A stretch of 64,000 bases of DNA, taken from Jannaschia sp. CCS1 (GTDB lineage Bacteria > Pseudomonadota > Alphaproteobacteria > Rhodobacterales > Rhodobacteraceae). The stretch is from NCBI RefSeq assembly GCF_000013565.1, contig NC_007802.1, forward strand, positions 3,782,001-3,846,000, given 5' to 3'. This document shows, piece after piece, positions 35,403 to 43,008 of this stretch. Under the pieces are notes generated by a model. It made no database searches. It saw only the letters and a program-made list of their open reading frames with translations, and was not told where the DNA came from. Position 1 is the stretch's first letter. The number at the start of each line of letters is the position of its first letter. Position numbers and translations under genes: made by a program.

Positions 35403-35427
35403 GCCGCGTGCTGACCCTTGCTGCCTG

Positions 35428-36120
35428 TCAAGATTTGCCCTCCATCACTTTCTGCGCATAGTCATCCTCAGTGATGGTTCCGCCAGCGGTGTCTGCTTTG
35501 CCGATGTCATCGGGATGCAGGAAAGGTTGCAACATGTCGATCCGCTTCCATGCCGGAAAAGGGGCGTCGCCCTTTGCGTCGGGAACATAGCGGTTCGTCT
35601 GTTCGACACGGGTGTGTTTGTGGATGTAGCGTGCGCAATTATAGAACGCCTTGTCCACGTCGACCTCATAAATGAACTCGGCCCCGGGATACATTTTCAT
35701 GTAGTTTTCGGTTTGCGTAAGGGTCGCGGATCCCTGAACCCTCACCCGCAACGGGGTGCACATATCAATGAATAACAGGCCGACCTTGCCAGCGCCTTTC
35801 ACATTGCCCGCCGAGACATACATGCCATTGCCGTTGTAGCTTGGGAACACAATCTTCTTGGGGGTCACGACCTGGGCAAATCCAGGATTGCCGCCCTTGT
35901 AGGACACGGTTGGCTCTCCATCCTTGTTCACCGTCGATAGAAAAAAGTAGTCAAGCGTAGAAATGAAGCCTGCCATCTCGGGAAGGAGTTCCTCGCGGAC
36001 AATGGCCTGCACAACCGCGTCGGCCAGCCGCCGGGTCTGCATCTCCTCCTGCAACTTGCGCATGTCCGGGGTATAGAAGTCGTCCGGGTTCGGCGGCATC
36101 GGGGCTGTCGTGTCAGTCAT
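35428..36120 (-). CDS. PPOX-class FMN-binding flavoprotein
   Basis: 230 residues. The split-barrel core shows FISTLDYFFLSTVNKDGEPTVSYKGGNPGF, IVFPSYNGNGMYVSAGNVKGAGKVGLLFI and RVRVQGSATL, with the FMN-site Arg/Lys pattern. Unrelated in detail to the PPOX protein at 31033 (different N terminus and C terminus). Lies between the P450 and nitrilase genes; an 11-bp-stem hairpin occupies the 57-bp gap to the nitrilase. Could supply or consume reduced flavin for the pathway; no specific reaction assigned. Confidence 0.86.
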   Translation of the reverse strand: MTDTTAPMPPNPDDFYTPDMRKLQEEMQTRRLADAVVQAIVREELLPEMAGFISTLDYFFLSTVNKDGEPTVSYKGGNPGFAQVVTPKKIVFPSYNGNGMYVSAGNVKGAGKVGLLFIDMCTPLRVRVQGSATLTQTENYMKMYPGAEFIYEVDVDKAFYNCARYIHKHTRVEQTNRYVPDAKGDAPFPAWKRIDMLQPFLHPDDIGKADTAGGTITEDDYAQKVMEGKS

Positions 36121-36137
36121 TCTGTATCCTTATGTTT

Positions 36138-36165
36138 CAGGTGCCGCAACGCGCTGCGGCACCTG
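36138..36165 (-). promoter_or_regulatory. Intercistronic hairpin between nitrilase and PPOX genes
   Basis: A perfect 11-bp stem (36138-36148 CAGGTGCCGCA with 36155-36165) and a 6-nt loop, 12 bases after the nitrilase stop. No T-run follows in the direction of transcription. Probably an mRNA-stabilising or attenuating element that favours nitrilase expression over the distal genes. Confidence 0.55.
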
Positions 36166-36177
36166 CCTGCATTAGGG

Positions 36178-37203
36178 TTACTCGTTGGCGTCGAGCGGCT
36201 GCGGAGTGACCGGGTCTTCGACATGGGGTGCATCTTCAAAGGCCATCACGCGGGGTGCTGGATTGCGGTTGAGCAATAAGCGCACCACATCGGGGCGGGA
36301 GTAATGGCCCACCGGATCCCCCGCAGCTTTGGCAACCGAGATCATGGGCAAGCTGACATCGGCAATCACCAACCCTTCTTCATCCTCTGCCAAGTTTTCC
36401 GCCATCGGCTGTCCGTCGGGGCCGAAAATCATCGAAAAACCACCGCCGGGCGTGCCAGGGCTGCGCGGGTTCAGAAGATGCGCCTTGTCGGGCGTGTCAC
36501 ACAACTTATCGAACATGTCCTGCCCGGTGATGGCGGTCGCCGCGATCACGTAACACTGGCCTTCCAGTGCATAGACGGCACTGGCCGCCATGTTTGCTTC
36601 GGGGCCCAAGGCATAAGCCATATCCCGATACAGCGTGAATGACGGCCAGGACGCGCAGTGGATCTGCTCGTTCATGGAATACATGGCGAATTTGGACAGC
36701 GGCTGCAGATGTTCCCAGCAACACAGCGCACCCACGCGACCGCAATCGGTGTCGACGACTTGAAAGTCTGACCCGTCGCCTTCGCCAAACAAAGTCCGTT
36801 CCACGTGGGTGGGCTTGAGCTTGCGACGGTGGAACAGAATTTCCCCTGATGAGCTGATCATTGACTGGGCCATGTAGATCGAGCCACCGTCAATCTCGGA
36901 GTAGCCCATCATCACATTGATGTCGTTCTTGGCCGCGGCTTCACATAGGCGCTGAATGTGTGGCCCGTCACGGCGCATGCAGTTCGCGTGATATTCTGGG
37001 ACAAACTGCAACCCCCATGCCGGAGCCGATAGCCAGAGAAACCAGGGATACCCCGGCAGCCAAGTTTCCGGGAACGCAATCAGCTTTACATCCTGTTTGG
37101 CCGCGTCCTCGATCAAGGCGATCGCTTTGTCGACGCCTGAATCGAGGTTCATGAAGACCGGTGCGGCCTGGACGGCTGCGACCTTGAATTGTTGGTGTGA
37201 CAT
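36178..37203 (-). CDS. Nitrilase-superfamily hydrolase, branch 1 (true nitrilase-like)
   Basis: 341 residues, typical nitrilase length. The catalytic triad is visible: E46 in [12 protein letters not shown]130 in [12 protein letters not shown]162 in [11 protein letters not shown], at spacings matching characterised nitrilases. The WLPGYP and CWEHLQP wording fits nitrile-to-acid hydrolases rather than amidases. Cytoplasmic. First gene of the operon, divergent from an AraC-type activator 132 bp away, the same arrangement as nitrilase/NitR pairs in Rhodococcus. Confidence 0.93.
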   Translation of the reverse strand: MSHQQFKVAAVQAAPVFMNLDSGVDKAIALIEDAAKQDVKLIAFPETWLPGYPWFLWLSAPAWGLQFVPEYHANCMRRDGPHIQRLCEAAAKNDINVMMGYSEIDGGSIYMAQSMISSSGEILFHRRKLKPTHVERTLFGEGDGSDFQVVDTDCGRVGALCCWEHLQPLSKFAMYSMNEQIHCASWPSFTLYRDMAYALGPEANMAASAVYALEGQCYVIAATAITGQDMFDKLCDTPDKAHLLNPRSPGTPGGGFSMIFGPDGQPMAENLAEDEEGLVIADVSLPMISVAKAAGDPVGHYSRPDVVRLLLNRNPAPRVMAFEDAPHVEDPVTPQPLDANE

Positions 37204-37335
37204 GTATTCCTCCGCACATTAATCTTTCGCCAACCGTCGCCGCAAATGGCCCTGCGGTCTTGGTGCTCTGCGTGATCGGATTTGGTTCTGCGCGCGGGTC
37301 TTTCATGCTAGCGTGGTGCGGGGAGGCTGCGGATC

Positions 37336-38349
37336 ATGGCGCAGATATTTGAACTTAGCCGCGAAAAGCCCGTCAGGCGGGTGGAGGCTTGGCAAGATAT
37401 CGTGTCCAGGACGTTTGTGACGCTGGCCTGCGATCTTCCGGACAAAACTGACGTAACCGGGTCCATCGCCTCCATCGGAAACGGGCCGATATCCGCCAGC
37501 CTCGTGGATTCCGTGGCCCAAACTGTGGATCGAACGCGCCGGCTGATCCGGCAAGATGATGCCGAGGTTGCTCTCATCAGTTTTCAGATTGAGGGGGAGT
37601 GCCTTCTTCAGCAGCGTGACCGTCAGGTGCGCTTGCGACCGGGAGACTTCACGATCTACGACAGCACCAGCCCCTATGATCTGCAGTTTGAGGAGGACTT
37701 CTGCCAGCTCGTCCTGCACATGCCGCGCGACCTGTTGCGACGCCGGTTGGGGCCTGTGCGTCAGATCTGCGCGCAACGGTTTGGTTCAGATACCGGGGCC
37801 AATTCCTTTGCAGGTGCCTATCTGAAACAGATCGCTCTGCAATTGACGTCTCTGGAGACCGCCACCGCCGAGCATCACATCAAGACAGCTTTGGATCTGG
37901 TTGGTTACGCTGTGGAGCAGAACGTTCAGCCCTGCGGCCATGATGTGAGGCGACAGTCCGCCGCGATCCGAGAGCAGGTCGCACAGGTTATCAGCAAGCA
38001 CTTCCGTGATGATCAACTGTCGACGCCCTCACTCGCACGAGCTGTCGGCATCTCCTCCAGACGCCTGCAGGAGGTCTGTGCAGAGGTCGGAACCACTCCC
38101 ATGAACGCGATCTGGGATATCCGGCTGGAAAAGGCATCTGACATGCTCCGAAGCCCCGCATTCGCGCATCTGTCCATTACGGACATCTGCTTTGCCTGTG
38201 GCTTTGGAGACTCGTCGCAATTCAGTCGAAGATACAAGACGATGTACGGCGTTACACCAAGAGAGGACAGAAAATCCGGATATCGTAACGGGTTCAGCGG
38301 TTCAGTGCAGACTCTTAGCAAAAGCGCGGGTCGCTTTCAGAGACGATAG
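37336..38349 (+). CDS. AraC-family regulator, NitR-like position
   Basis: 337 residues. N-terminal AraC-binding-like domain (about 20-180) with ALISFQIEGECLLQQRDRQVRL, RPGDFTIYDSTSPYDLQF and HMPRDLLRRRL, as in the NitR/FeaR/TynA-regulator group. C-terminal helix-turn-helix pair LSTPSLARAVGISSRRLQEVCAEVG and ITDICFACGFGDSSQFSRRYKTMYG. GGGGAGG lies upstream of ATG 37336. Divergent from the nitrilase operon, which it probably activates on nitrile or aldoxime binding (inference). Confidence 0.9.
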   Translation: MAQIFELSREKPVRRVEAWQDIVSRTFVTLACDLPDKTDVTGSIASIGNGPISASLVDSVAQTVDRTRRLIRQDDAEVALISFQIEGECLLQQRDRQVRLRPGDFTIYDSTSPYDLQFEEDFCQLVLHMPRDLLRRRLGPVRQICAQRFGSDTGANSFAGAYLKQIALQLTSLETATAEHHIKTALDLVGYAVEQNVQPCGHDVRRQSAAIREQVAQVISKHFRDDQLSTPSLARAVGISSRRLQEVCAEVGTTPMNAIWDIRLEKASDMLRSPAFAHLSITDICFACGFGDSSQFSRRYKTMYGVTPREDRKSGYRNGFSGSVQTLSKSAGRFQRR

Positions 38350-38370
38350 AAGTCTCGGCTCAACCGGAAA

Positions 38371-38384
38371 GTGGGACCACCCAC
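38371..38384 (+). terminator. Small hairpin after the AraC gene
   Basis: GTGGG-ACCA-CCCAC forms a perfect 5-bp stem 21 bases after the stop at 38349. There is no T-run. A weak terminator candidate in the 258-bp gap to the convergent MarR gene; nothing else is seen in that gap. Confidence 0.3.
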
Positions 38385-38607
38385 CTCTCGCAGTCCCATT
38401 GGATTGAGGATGTTTGCAGACCAGAATGAGTGGTCGACGCTAAGCACTGGTCCCGCACCTTCTCTGTCCCCGTCGTGATCTTTATCTTTTACGCCTCAGC
38501 AACGCGGCGCCCAAATCGAGTGTCTGCTTCAGTGGTGCTCGGATGTGGCGTTGTTGTTGAAGCGAACGGCAGCTCAAGGCCGTAAACGTACTCTAAACCG
38601 CTGGGTT

Positions 38608-39066
38608 CTAGACACGTTCCAGGTGCCCCGCTCCGCGTGCCACTGTCCGGAGAAGGTCCAACACCAAATCACGTTGCTCGTCTGTCAGGCTCTTCAGGAA
38701 CTCATTGTTCACCCGCCGAATGATCGGTGGCAATTCCGCGGCTTTGGCATGACCTGCTTCCGTCAGAAATATCAGGAAGGCCCGCCTGCTGTCGGGATCG
38801 GGTCGTCGTTCTGCCAGGCCTGCTTTCACCAGTACGTCCACGTTTCTGCTGGTGTAATACTCGGGGAAGTTCAGCCGCGCGCCGATCTCACGCTGGTTGA
38901 TCCCGTCGCGTTTCGCAAGAAACATCAGGTTGGCGAAAACGCGAACATCGACATCGACCTCCTGAAGTTCCGCCTTCATGCGCGTCTCGATATCTCGCGC
39001 AAGCGTCTGGATCAGGAAGCCAAAGCTCCCCTCCCGTATTCCTTGGTCAATCGAAGTCTGTGTCAT
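38608..39066 (-). CDS. MarR-family transcriptional regulator
   Basis: 152 residues. Winged helix with RVFANLMFLAKRDGINQREIGARLNFPEYYTSRNVDVLVKAGLAERRPDPDSRRAFLIFLTEAG; the D-x-R wing is present. Usually a homodimeric repressor released by small ligands or oxidants. ATG 39066 (MTQTSIDQ) with AGGGGA nine bases upstream is preferred over upstream ATGs. Divergent from the EF-hand/flavocytochrome operon with a 12-bp palindrome between them, its probable operator. Confidence 0.88.
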   Translation of the reverse strand: MTQTSIDQGIREGSFGFLIQTLARDIETRMKAELQEVDVDVRVFANLMFLAKRDGINQREIGARLNFPEYYTSRNVDVLVKAGLAERRPDPDSRRAFLIFLTEAGHAKAAELPPIIRRVNNEFLKSLTDEQRDLVLDLLRTVARGAGHLERV

Positions 39067-39162
39067 CAGGAGCATTCCCCTGAACATTCATCTAGCTCCA
39101 AATCTTGCACGCCACAAGTGTTGCGGTTGTTTTAGCGTTTACAAGACTTACAAATGCAAGTT

Positions 39163-39174
39163 ATGCATATGCAT
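39163..39174. promoter_or_regulatory. Candidate MarR operator
   Basis: ATGCATATGCAT, a perfect 12-bp palindrome, is bracketed by AAGTT (39158-39162) and AACTT (39178-39182). It lies 38 bp before the EF-hand gene start and 96 bp from the MarR start, where a divergent repressor would bind. Confidence 0.5.
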
Positions 39175-39212
39175 GTCAACTTGATTCGTTACTCACCAAT
39201 GCGGAGGCTCCC

Positions 39213-39704
39213 ATGCGAAACCGAATGATTGCTTTAGCCCTAGAGCTTATGATGGGGCCGATTGCGCCCGCTTTTGCCCAAGAGGGAGAAGGTCGGAGAT
39301 TATCTGAACTCGCCTTCCAATCGCTGGATCGGGCGCAGCGCGGCTTTGTCGATCAAGGTGAATTCGTAAGCTTCGGCAGCGACGTGTTCTTCTCCATCGA
39401 CAACGATGCGGATGGGGCAATGACACTCGCCGAGTTCATGGACTGGGGCTTTGGGATGGAGCAGGTGGCAGAGGCCGCCGACCGCACCAATGCCTATGAA
39501 ACCGCCTTGCGCGTCGTCTTCGCCTTCTGGGATCTCAACGGAGACGGGTCCATTTCGCAGACCGAGCATCGACAGTCTCTTATGACGGATTTCCGCCGGG
39601 CAGACTTCGACCACGATGCACTTCTGACAGAAGAAGAGTTTCTGCACGGCTTCTCACTGCTGATCGCGGTGCGGGCGGCCATTGACCCAACCCCAGTCGA
39701 GTAA
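39213..39704 (+). CDS. Exported EF-hand calcium-binding protein
   Basis: 163 residues with a signal peptide (MRNRMIALALELMMGPIAPAFAQ). Three canonical 12-residue EF loops: D63-N-D-A-D-G to E74, D107-L-N-G-D-G to E118, and D131-F-D-H-D-A to E142, plus a degenerate one near 39-50. Each has Asp at positions 1, 3 and 5 and Glu at 12, so Ca2+ binding is likely. GGAGG five bases before ATG 39213. First gene of a four-gene operon; the next encodes a NOX/ferric-reductase-like protein. Confidence 0.88.
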   Translation: MRNRMIALALELMMGPIAPAFAQEGEGRRLSELAFQSLDRAQRGFVDQGEFVSFGSDVFFSIDNDADGAMTLAEFMDWGFGMEQVAEAADRTNAYETALRVVFAFWDLNGDGSISQTEHRQSLMTDFRRADFDHDALLTEEEFLHGFSLLIAVRAAIDPTPVE

Positions 39705-39730
39705 TCGATCACCCAACGGAGGGGGCTGTC

Positions 39731-40990
39731 ATGCTTCGCAAACAAGGACTGATCGCAATGGCCGTGGTCATTGGCCTATTCGTGGTGCTGCATCTGGGGT
39801 TCGCCCCGGACCATCACGCGCCGCGCACCACAGGCACTGTAATGCTGGGGGGCATCGCGTTTCTGCTGATGACCAGTTCGATCATTCTGTCGACCCGGCT
39901 GCCGATCCTTGAAGATCTCTTTGGCGGTCTGGACCGCATGTATCAGGTGCACCGGGTTGCCGGTGTATTCACAGCCCTGTTCGCCCTGACCCATTTCTTT
40001 GCGGTCCCCAAGGACTTGCCAGAGGGTATCGACCCGGTCGCAAACGCGCTTGTCCCATCGGCCCCAATGGGGATGCTCGGTTTGATCTTCTTGGTGATTG
40101 GCCTGTTCGTCGCCTTGAACCGGAAAATCCGATACTCCCGCTGGCGGCCAACGCACAAGATCATGGGGGCGGTCTACATCCTGATCATTGGTCATTTCAT
40201 GACCGCACCCGGTATCTTTTTTGAGCGGTTCAGCGTGTCCGGCGTGATGTTGATCGTTACGGCCGTCATCGGTGTGGTTGCGCTGGTTTATTCTGTCTTC
40301 GGTATGAACAAACGCACGGCGCTGCCCTTCACGATCGAGGCTGTGAACGCGCTGGAGCGGGCGACAGAGGTGGTGCTGAAGCCCAAGGCTGGCATGCTGG
40401 ATTTCAAACCCGGCCAGTTTGCCTTTGTAGAAGTGCAGGGTAAGGGATGGTCGGAACCCCACCCCTTCACCATCTCCAGCGCGCCGGCTGAGGACGGCGT
40501 TCGTTTCACCATGAAAGTGCTTGGCGATTGGACGCGCAAGGTGCGCGAGGAACTGAAGCCGGGCGGCGAAGTTCTGGTGCGCGGGCCTTATGGCAGGTTC
40601 GATGCGGCCAGCGCCGGAAACAAGCAAATCTGGCTGGCAGGCGGCATCGGCCTGACACCCTTCCTGTCGAAGCTTCGAGCGATGGAACCGGGCGACCCGC
40701 GCAACATCCACCTCGTCTATGCCGCACGCGAGGAGCAGGACGCCATTTTCCTTGATGAGTTGAAAGCCCGCGCGGCAGAGCTCGGGAACGTCAAACTGAT
40801 CTCGCTTTTCTCAGACAACGGCGAGTTCGCGCGCGTCGATATCATGAAACAGAAGCTGCCTGATCCGCTTGGCACCTACGACTACTTCATGTGCGGGCCC
40901 AAGCCGATGATCGAGACGATCATGAAGGATCTCAAAGCCGAAGGCGTGGGCCGCAGCAAAATCCACACAGAGGCTTTTGAATTCAGATGA
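39731..40990 (+). CDS. Ferric-reductase/NADPH-oxidase-like flavocytochrome
   Basis: 419 residues. N-terminal membrane domain of about six helices with two histidine pairs, H74/H88 and H142/H155, positioned to bind two stacked hemes. C-terminal ferredoxin-reductase module: FAD-site HPFTISS (244-250), NAD(P)-site GGIGLTPF (304-311) and CGP (388-390). It would move electrons from cytosolic NAD(P)H across the membrane to iron or O2 or another acceptor. Follows the EF-hand gene by 26 bp; its stop overlaps the next gene. Confidence 0.92.
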   Translation: MLRKQGLIAMAVVIGLFVVLHLGFAPDHHAPRTTGTVMLGGIAFLLMTSSIILSTRLPILEDLFGGLDRMYQVHRVAGVFTALFALTHFFAVPKDLPEGIDPVANALVPSAPMGMLGLIFLVIGLFVALNRKIRYSRWRPTHKIMGAVYILIIGHFMTAPGIFFERFSVSGVMLIVTAVIGVVALVYSVFGMNKRTALPFTIEAVNALERATEVVLKPKAGMLDFKPGQFAFVEVQGKGWSEPHPFTISSAPAEDGVRFTMKVLGDWTRKVREELKPGGEVLVRGPYGRFDAASAGNKQIWLAGGIGLTPFLSKLRAMEPGDPRNIHLVYAAREEQDAIFLDELKARAAELGNVKLISLFSDNGEFARVDIMKQKLPDPLGTYDYFMCGPKPMIETIMKDLKAEGVGRSKIHTEAFEFR

Positions 40991-41442
40991 TCGCTATCTT
41001 GCTACCGATCCTCGAACTCGCCGTCCTTGCCGCCCTTGGGCTGATGGTGGGTGCGATGATCTACACCTCATTCGTCGAGATCCCGGTACGGCAGAAGCTT
41101 GACGGCCCCGCCCAATTGCTCAACTGGCAGCTGGTCTTTCGGGTCGCGAGCGGTTTCCTGAAGCCCTTTGGGATTGGTCTGTTCCCGCTGTTTCTCGTCG
41201 TGTGGTTCCTATCCGGGAATTGGCTTTGGGGGCTCTCCGCAGCCCTGCTGATTGCGATCCAGCCGTTCACGGCGCTGTTCATCGCAAAGACCAATGCAGC
41301 CCTTATCGAAATCAACCCCAAAGAGGCGACCGAGGCAACCAAGACGCTTATCCGCGGATGGGACCGACTTCACCACATGCGCACGGTCCTGATCACATCT
41401 TCATTCACAATTGCGCTGATTGCGCACGTCCAGACAGCTTGA
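40987..41442 (+). CDS. DUF1772-like small membrane protein
   Basis: 151 residues, four membrane segments. AMIYTSFVEIPVRQKL and the C-terminal GWDRLHHMRTVLI fit the DUF1772/anthrone-oxygenase-like family, some members of which oxidise aromatics while most are unassigned. ATGA overlap with the flavocytochrome gene indicates coupling. May be a membrane partner or a substrate-modifying subunit. Confidence 0.75.
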   Translation: MIAILLPILELAVLAALGLMVGAMIYTSFVEIPVRQKLDGPAQLLNWQLVFRVASGFLKPFGIGLFPLFLVVWFLSGNWLWGLSAALLIAIQPFTALFIAKTNAALIEINPKEATEATKTLIRGWDRLHHMRTVLITSSFTIALIAHVQTA

Positions 41443-41449
41443 GGCTCCT

Positions 41450-41854
41450 ATGAAAGACGCACCGTTTCAAATCACCACCACACTGATGCTGGCCTTGGGC
41501 GTATCCCTGATCGCCGGCGGTATTCTGGGAGCCTTGCTGAGCAGCATGGGAATGATCGGGTTCTGGGGTATTTTCCTCACCGCCTTCCTGCCGGTTCCCA
41601 TTGGGTCCGTTGTGCGACAAGCCGCATCGAAATCCGCCGCAGAGCAGGCCGGTGTGAAGGCGGGCGATCCGCCAATGGCGTTCAGCCTGCCGATCCGACT
41701 TGCCATCGGCGCGGTTGTCGCAGCAGGTGTCGCAGCAATGTTCAACTCGACTGATTTCTACACACTCGGGCTTTTGTTGGGTGCTGTGGCCGCGCTCATG
41801 ACTTCGGCTGTGTTGATACTCGTCTTTTTCCTGAAGGTCAGCATGAGCAAGTAA
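41450..41854 (+). CDS. Small membrane protein of unknown function
   Basis: 134 residues with four hydrophobic segments (about 9-30, 35-52, 80-97, 103-128). The start ATG 41450 lies seven bases after the previous gene, with GAGGCTCCT between. No family recognised; the operon position suggests a role with the flavocytochrome system. Confidence 0.7.
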   Translation: MKDAPFQITTTLMLALGVSLIAGGILGALLSSMGMIGFWGIFLTAFLPVPIGSVVRQAASKSAAEQAGVKAGDPPMAFSLPIRLAIGAVVAAGVAAMFNSTDFYTLGLLLGAVAALMTSAVLILVFFLKVSMSK

Positions 41855-41880
41855 GGCTATGGCTCATCTATCATCAGCCA

Positions 41881-41915
41881 AGGCACGGCGGGGACATAGT
41901 TCTTACGCCGTGCCT
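41881..41915 (+). terminator. Hairpin downstream of the flavocytochrome operon
   Basis: AGGCACGGCG (41881-41890) pairs perfectly with CGCCGTGCCT (41906-41915), 26 bp after the last gene. There is no T-run, but the 10-bp GC-rich stem is the clearest 3'-end structure for this operon. Confidence 0.45.
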
Positions 41916-42274
41916 CCGCAGACTTGCGGCCCCATGCCTATCAAACATGGACCAGGCCAAACTCAAGACGGTCACCCGTAAACTCATTGAGCGGCCCCGA
42001 CCACTTTGCAATCTCAAACACTGGCAGAGACATTTGAAGCCTGTGTCGCGGCAACCCGCTGAAACCTTACCGCAGAGCGGCCTCTTACCGGCCAAAATGC
42101 AGCACACCTGCTCCGATGTCCGCTTTGGAGAAGCTGCGCCGCAGCGCCCAATGACACTGCGGAAGTCGGCTTTGGGCCGGACATGTCCGAGGCGAACGGC
42201 CCCGCAAACGAACATGCTGCGACCGGCCAAAAGGCCGCGAAGAGACCCATGCGACCGTTAGTGCCGCCGGTTCA
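41916..42274. repeat. Dispersed non-coding repeat region, copy D
   Basis: No supported gene. The core 42070-42153 aligns with copy C at 32538-32622. GTCGGCTTTGGGCCG at 42165-42179 is identical to 23643-23657. A palindromic GCTGCGCCGCAGC and the hairpin CGGCC-AAAA-GGCCG (42224-42237) are also present. It is the most complete copy of the family in the window. Confidence 0.65.
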
Positions 42275-42580
42275 TCACATCAGGTTCAGCTTGCCGGGAT
42301 TGACGAATACGTCCCGCCCGACGTTCGCATGGGTGGTGAGCGTACCGTCAGAAAGCTGAAAGACATTGCTCAGACCCAAGCCGTCGGCCTCGATCCACGT
42401 CAGCATAAACATGTCCTCAGTCAAAGAGCTGAACACGTATTGCTCGGTGTCGGATTGGCCTGCGTCCTTACCCTCCGTCCGCGTCCACCGCACTGCGGTG
42501 TCGGTCAAGACTTCAATCAGATAGGTCTCATCAGAATAGACGAAGCCATACCGCACGCCGATGATGTCATTGTGGTCCAT
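42275..42580 (-). CDS. MoaF-like small calycin-fold protein
   Basis: 101 residues, all-beta pattern: MDHNDIIGVRYGFVYSDETYLIEVLTDTAVRWTRT then EQYVFSSLTEDMFMLTWIEADGLGLSNVFQL. Resembles MoaF-related/phenolic-acid-decarboxylase-like lipocalin folds that bind small aromatics. Follows the DUF1330 gene by 33 bp on the same strand. Function unknown. Confidence 0.65.
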   Translation of the reverse strand: MDHNDIIGVRYGFVYSDETYLIEVLTDTAVRWTRTEGKDAGQSDTEQYVFSSLTEDMFMLTWIEADGLGLSNVFQLSDGTLTTHANVGRDVFVNPGKLNLM

Positions 42581-42613
42581 GGAATGGCCTCAAATTATGG
42601 GAAGTGGGAGGGA

Positions 42614-42910
42614 TTATTCCGTGTTTCCCTCGATAAACACGGCGCTGAAGCTGCCAGCAGACTGACGCAGAGCCTTCAGGGGCGCGTATTCGTCGGACGC
42701 GTACCAGGCCTGCGCGGCGGCCATGGAGGGGAACTTGATGATCACCGGGAATGTCGGTGCCCAATCGCCCTCTTTGACGTCGACCTCTCCGGCCTTGGTG
42801 ACGTAATGCCCTTTGAAGGCGTGGGTGATCGGCTCCACCGTCGTGGCGTATTCTTGCATCTTGTCCATGTCGGTGATGTCGAGGTTCTGAAACAGGCAAT
42901 AGGCGGTCAT
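42614..42910 (-). CDS. DUF1330 domain protein
   Basis: 98 residues with ferredoxin-like fold: YATTVEPITHAFKGHYVTKAGEV, VIIKFPSMAAAQAWYASDEYAPLKALRQ is the DUF1330 signature. Biochemical role unknown in the family. First gene of a two-gene unit with the MoaF-like gene; divergent from a LysR gene 98 bp away. Confidence 0.8.
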   Translation of the reverse strand: MTAYCLFQNLDITDMDKMQEYATTVEPITHAFKGHYVTKAGEVDVKEGDWAPTFPVIIKFPSMAAAQAWYASDEYAPLKALRQSAGSFSAVFIEGNTE

Positions 42911-42953
42911 GAGTAATCTCCGGTTTGTGTTGCTGAAATGGACGCTATCGCTT

Positions 42954-42966
42954 TCGAATTATTCGA
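42954..42966. promoter_or_regulatory. Candidate LysR box (T-N11-A)
   Basis: TCGAATTATTCGA: perfect 6-bp arms around a central T, exactly T-N11-A, in the 98-bp divergent gap between DUF1330 and LysR genes. It sits in an AT-rich patch suited to overlapping promoters. LysR regulators classically bind such sites next to their own gene. Confidence 0.6.
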
Positions 42967-43008
42967 TGTAGATGGTAATTATAGAAACAAGAATTCTCAA
43001 AATTAGAA

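Noticed and set aside
41947-42261. 104-codon frame across repeat copy D
   Set aside because: Runs through a non-coding repeat whose other copy shares no frame.
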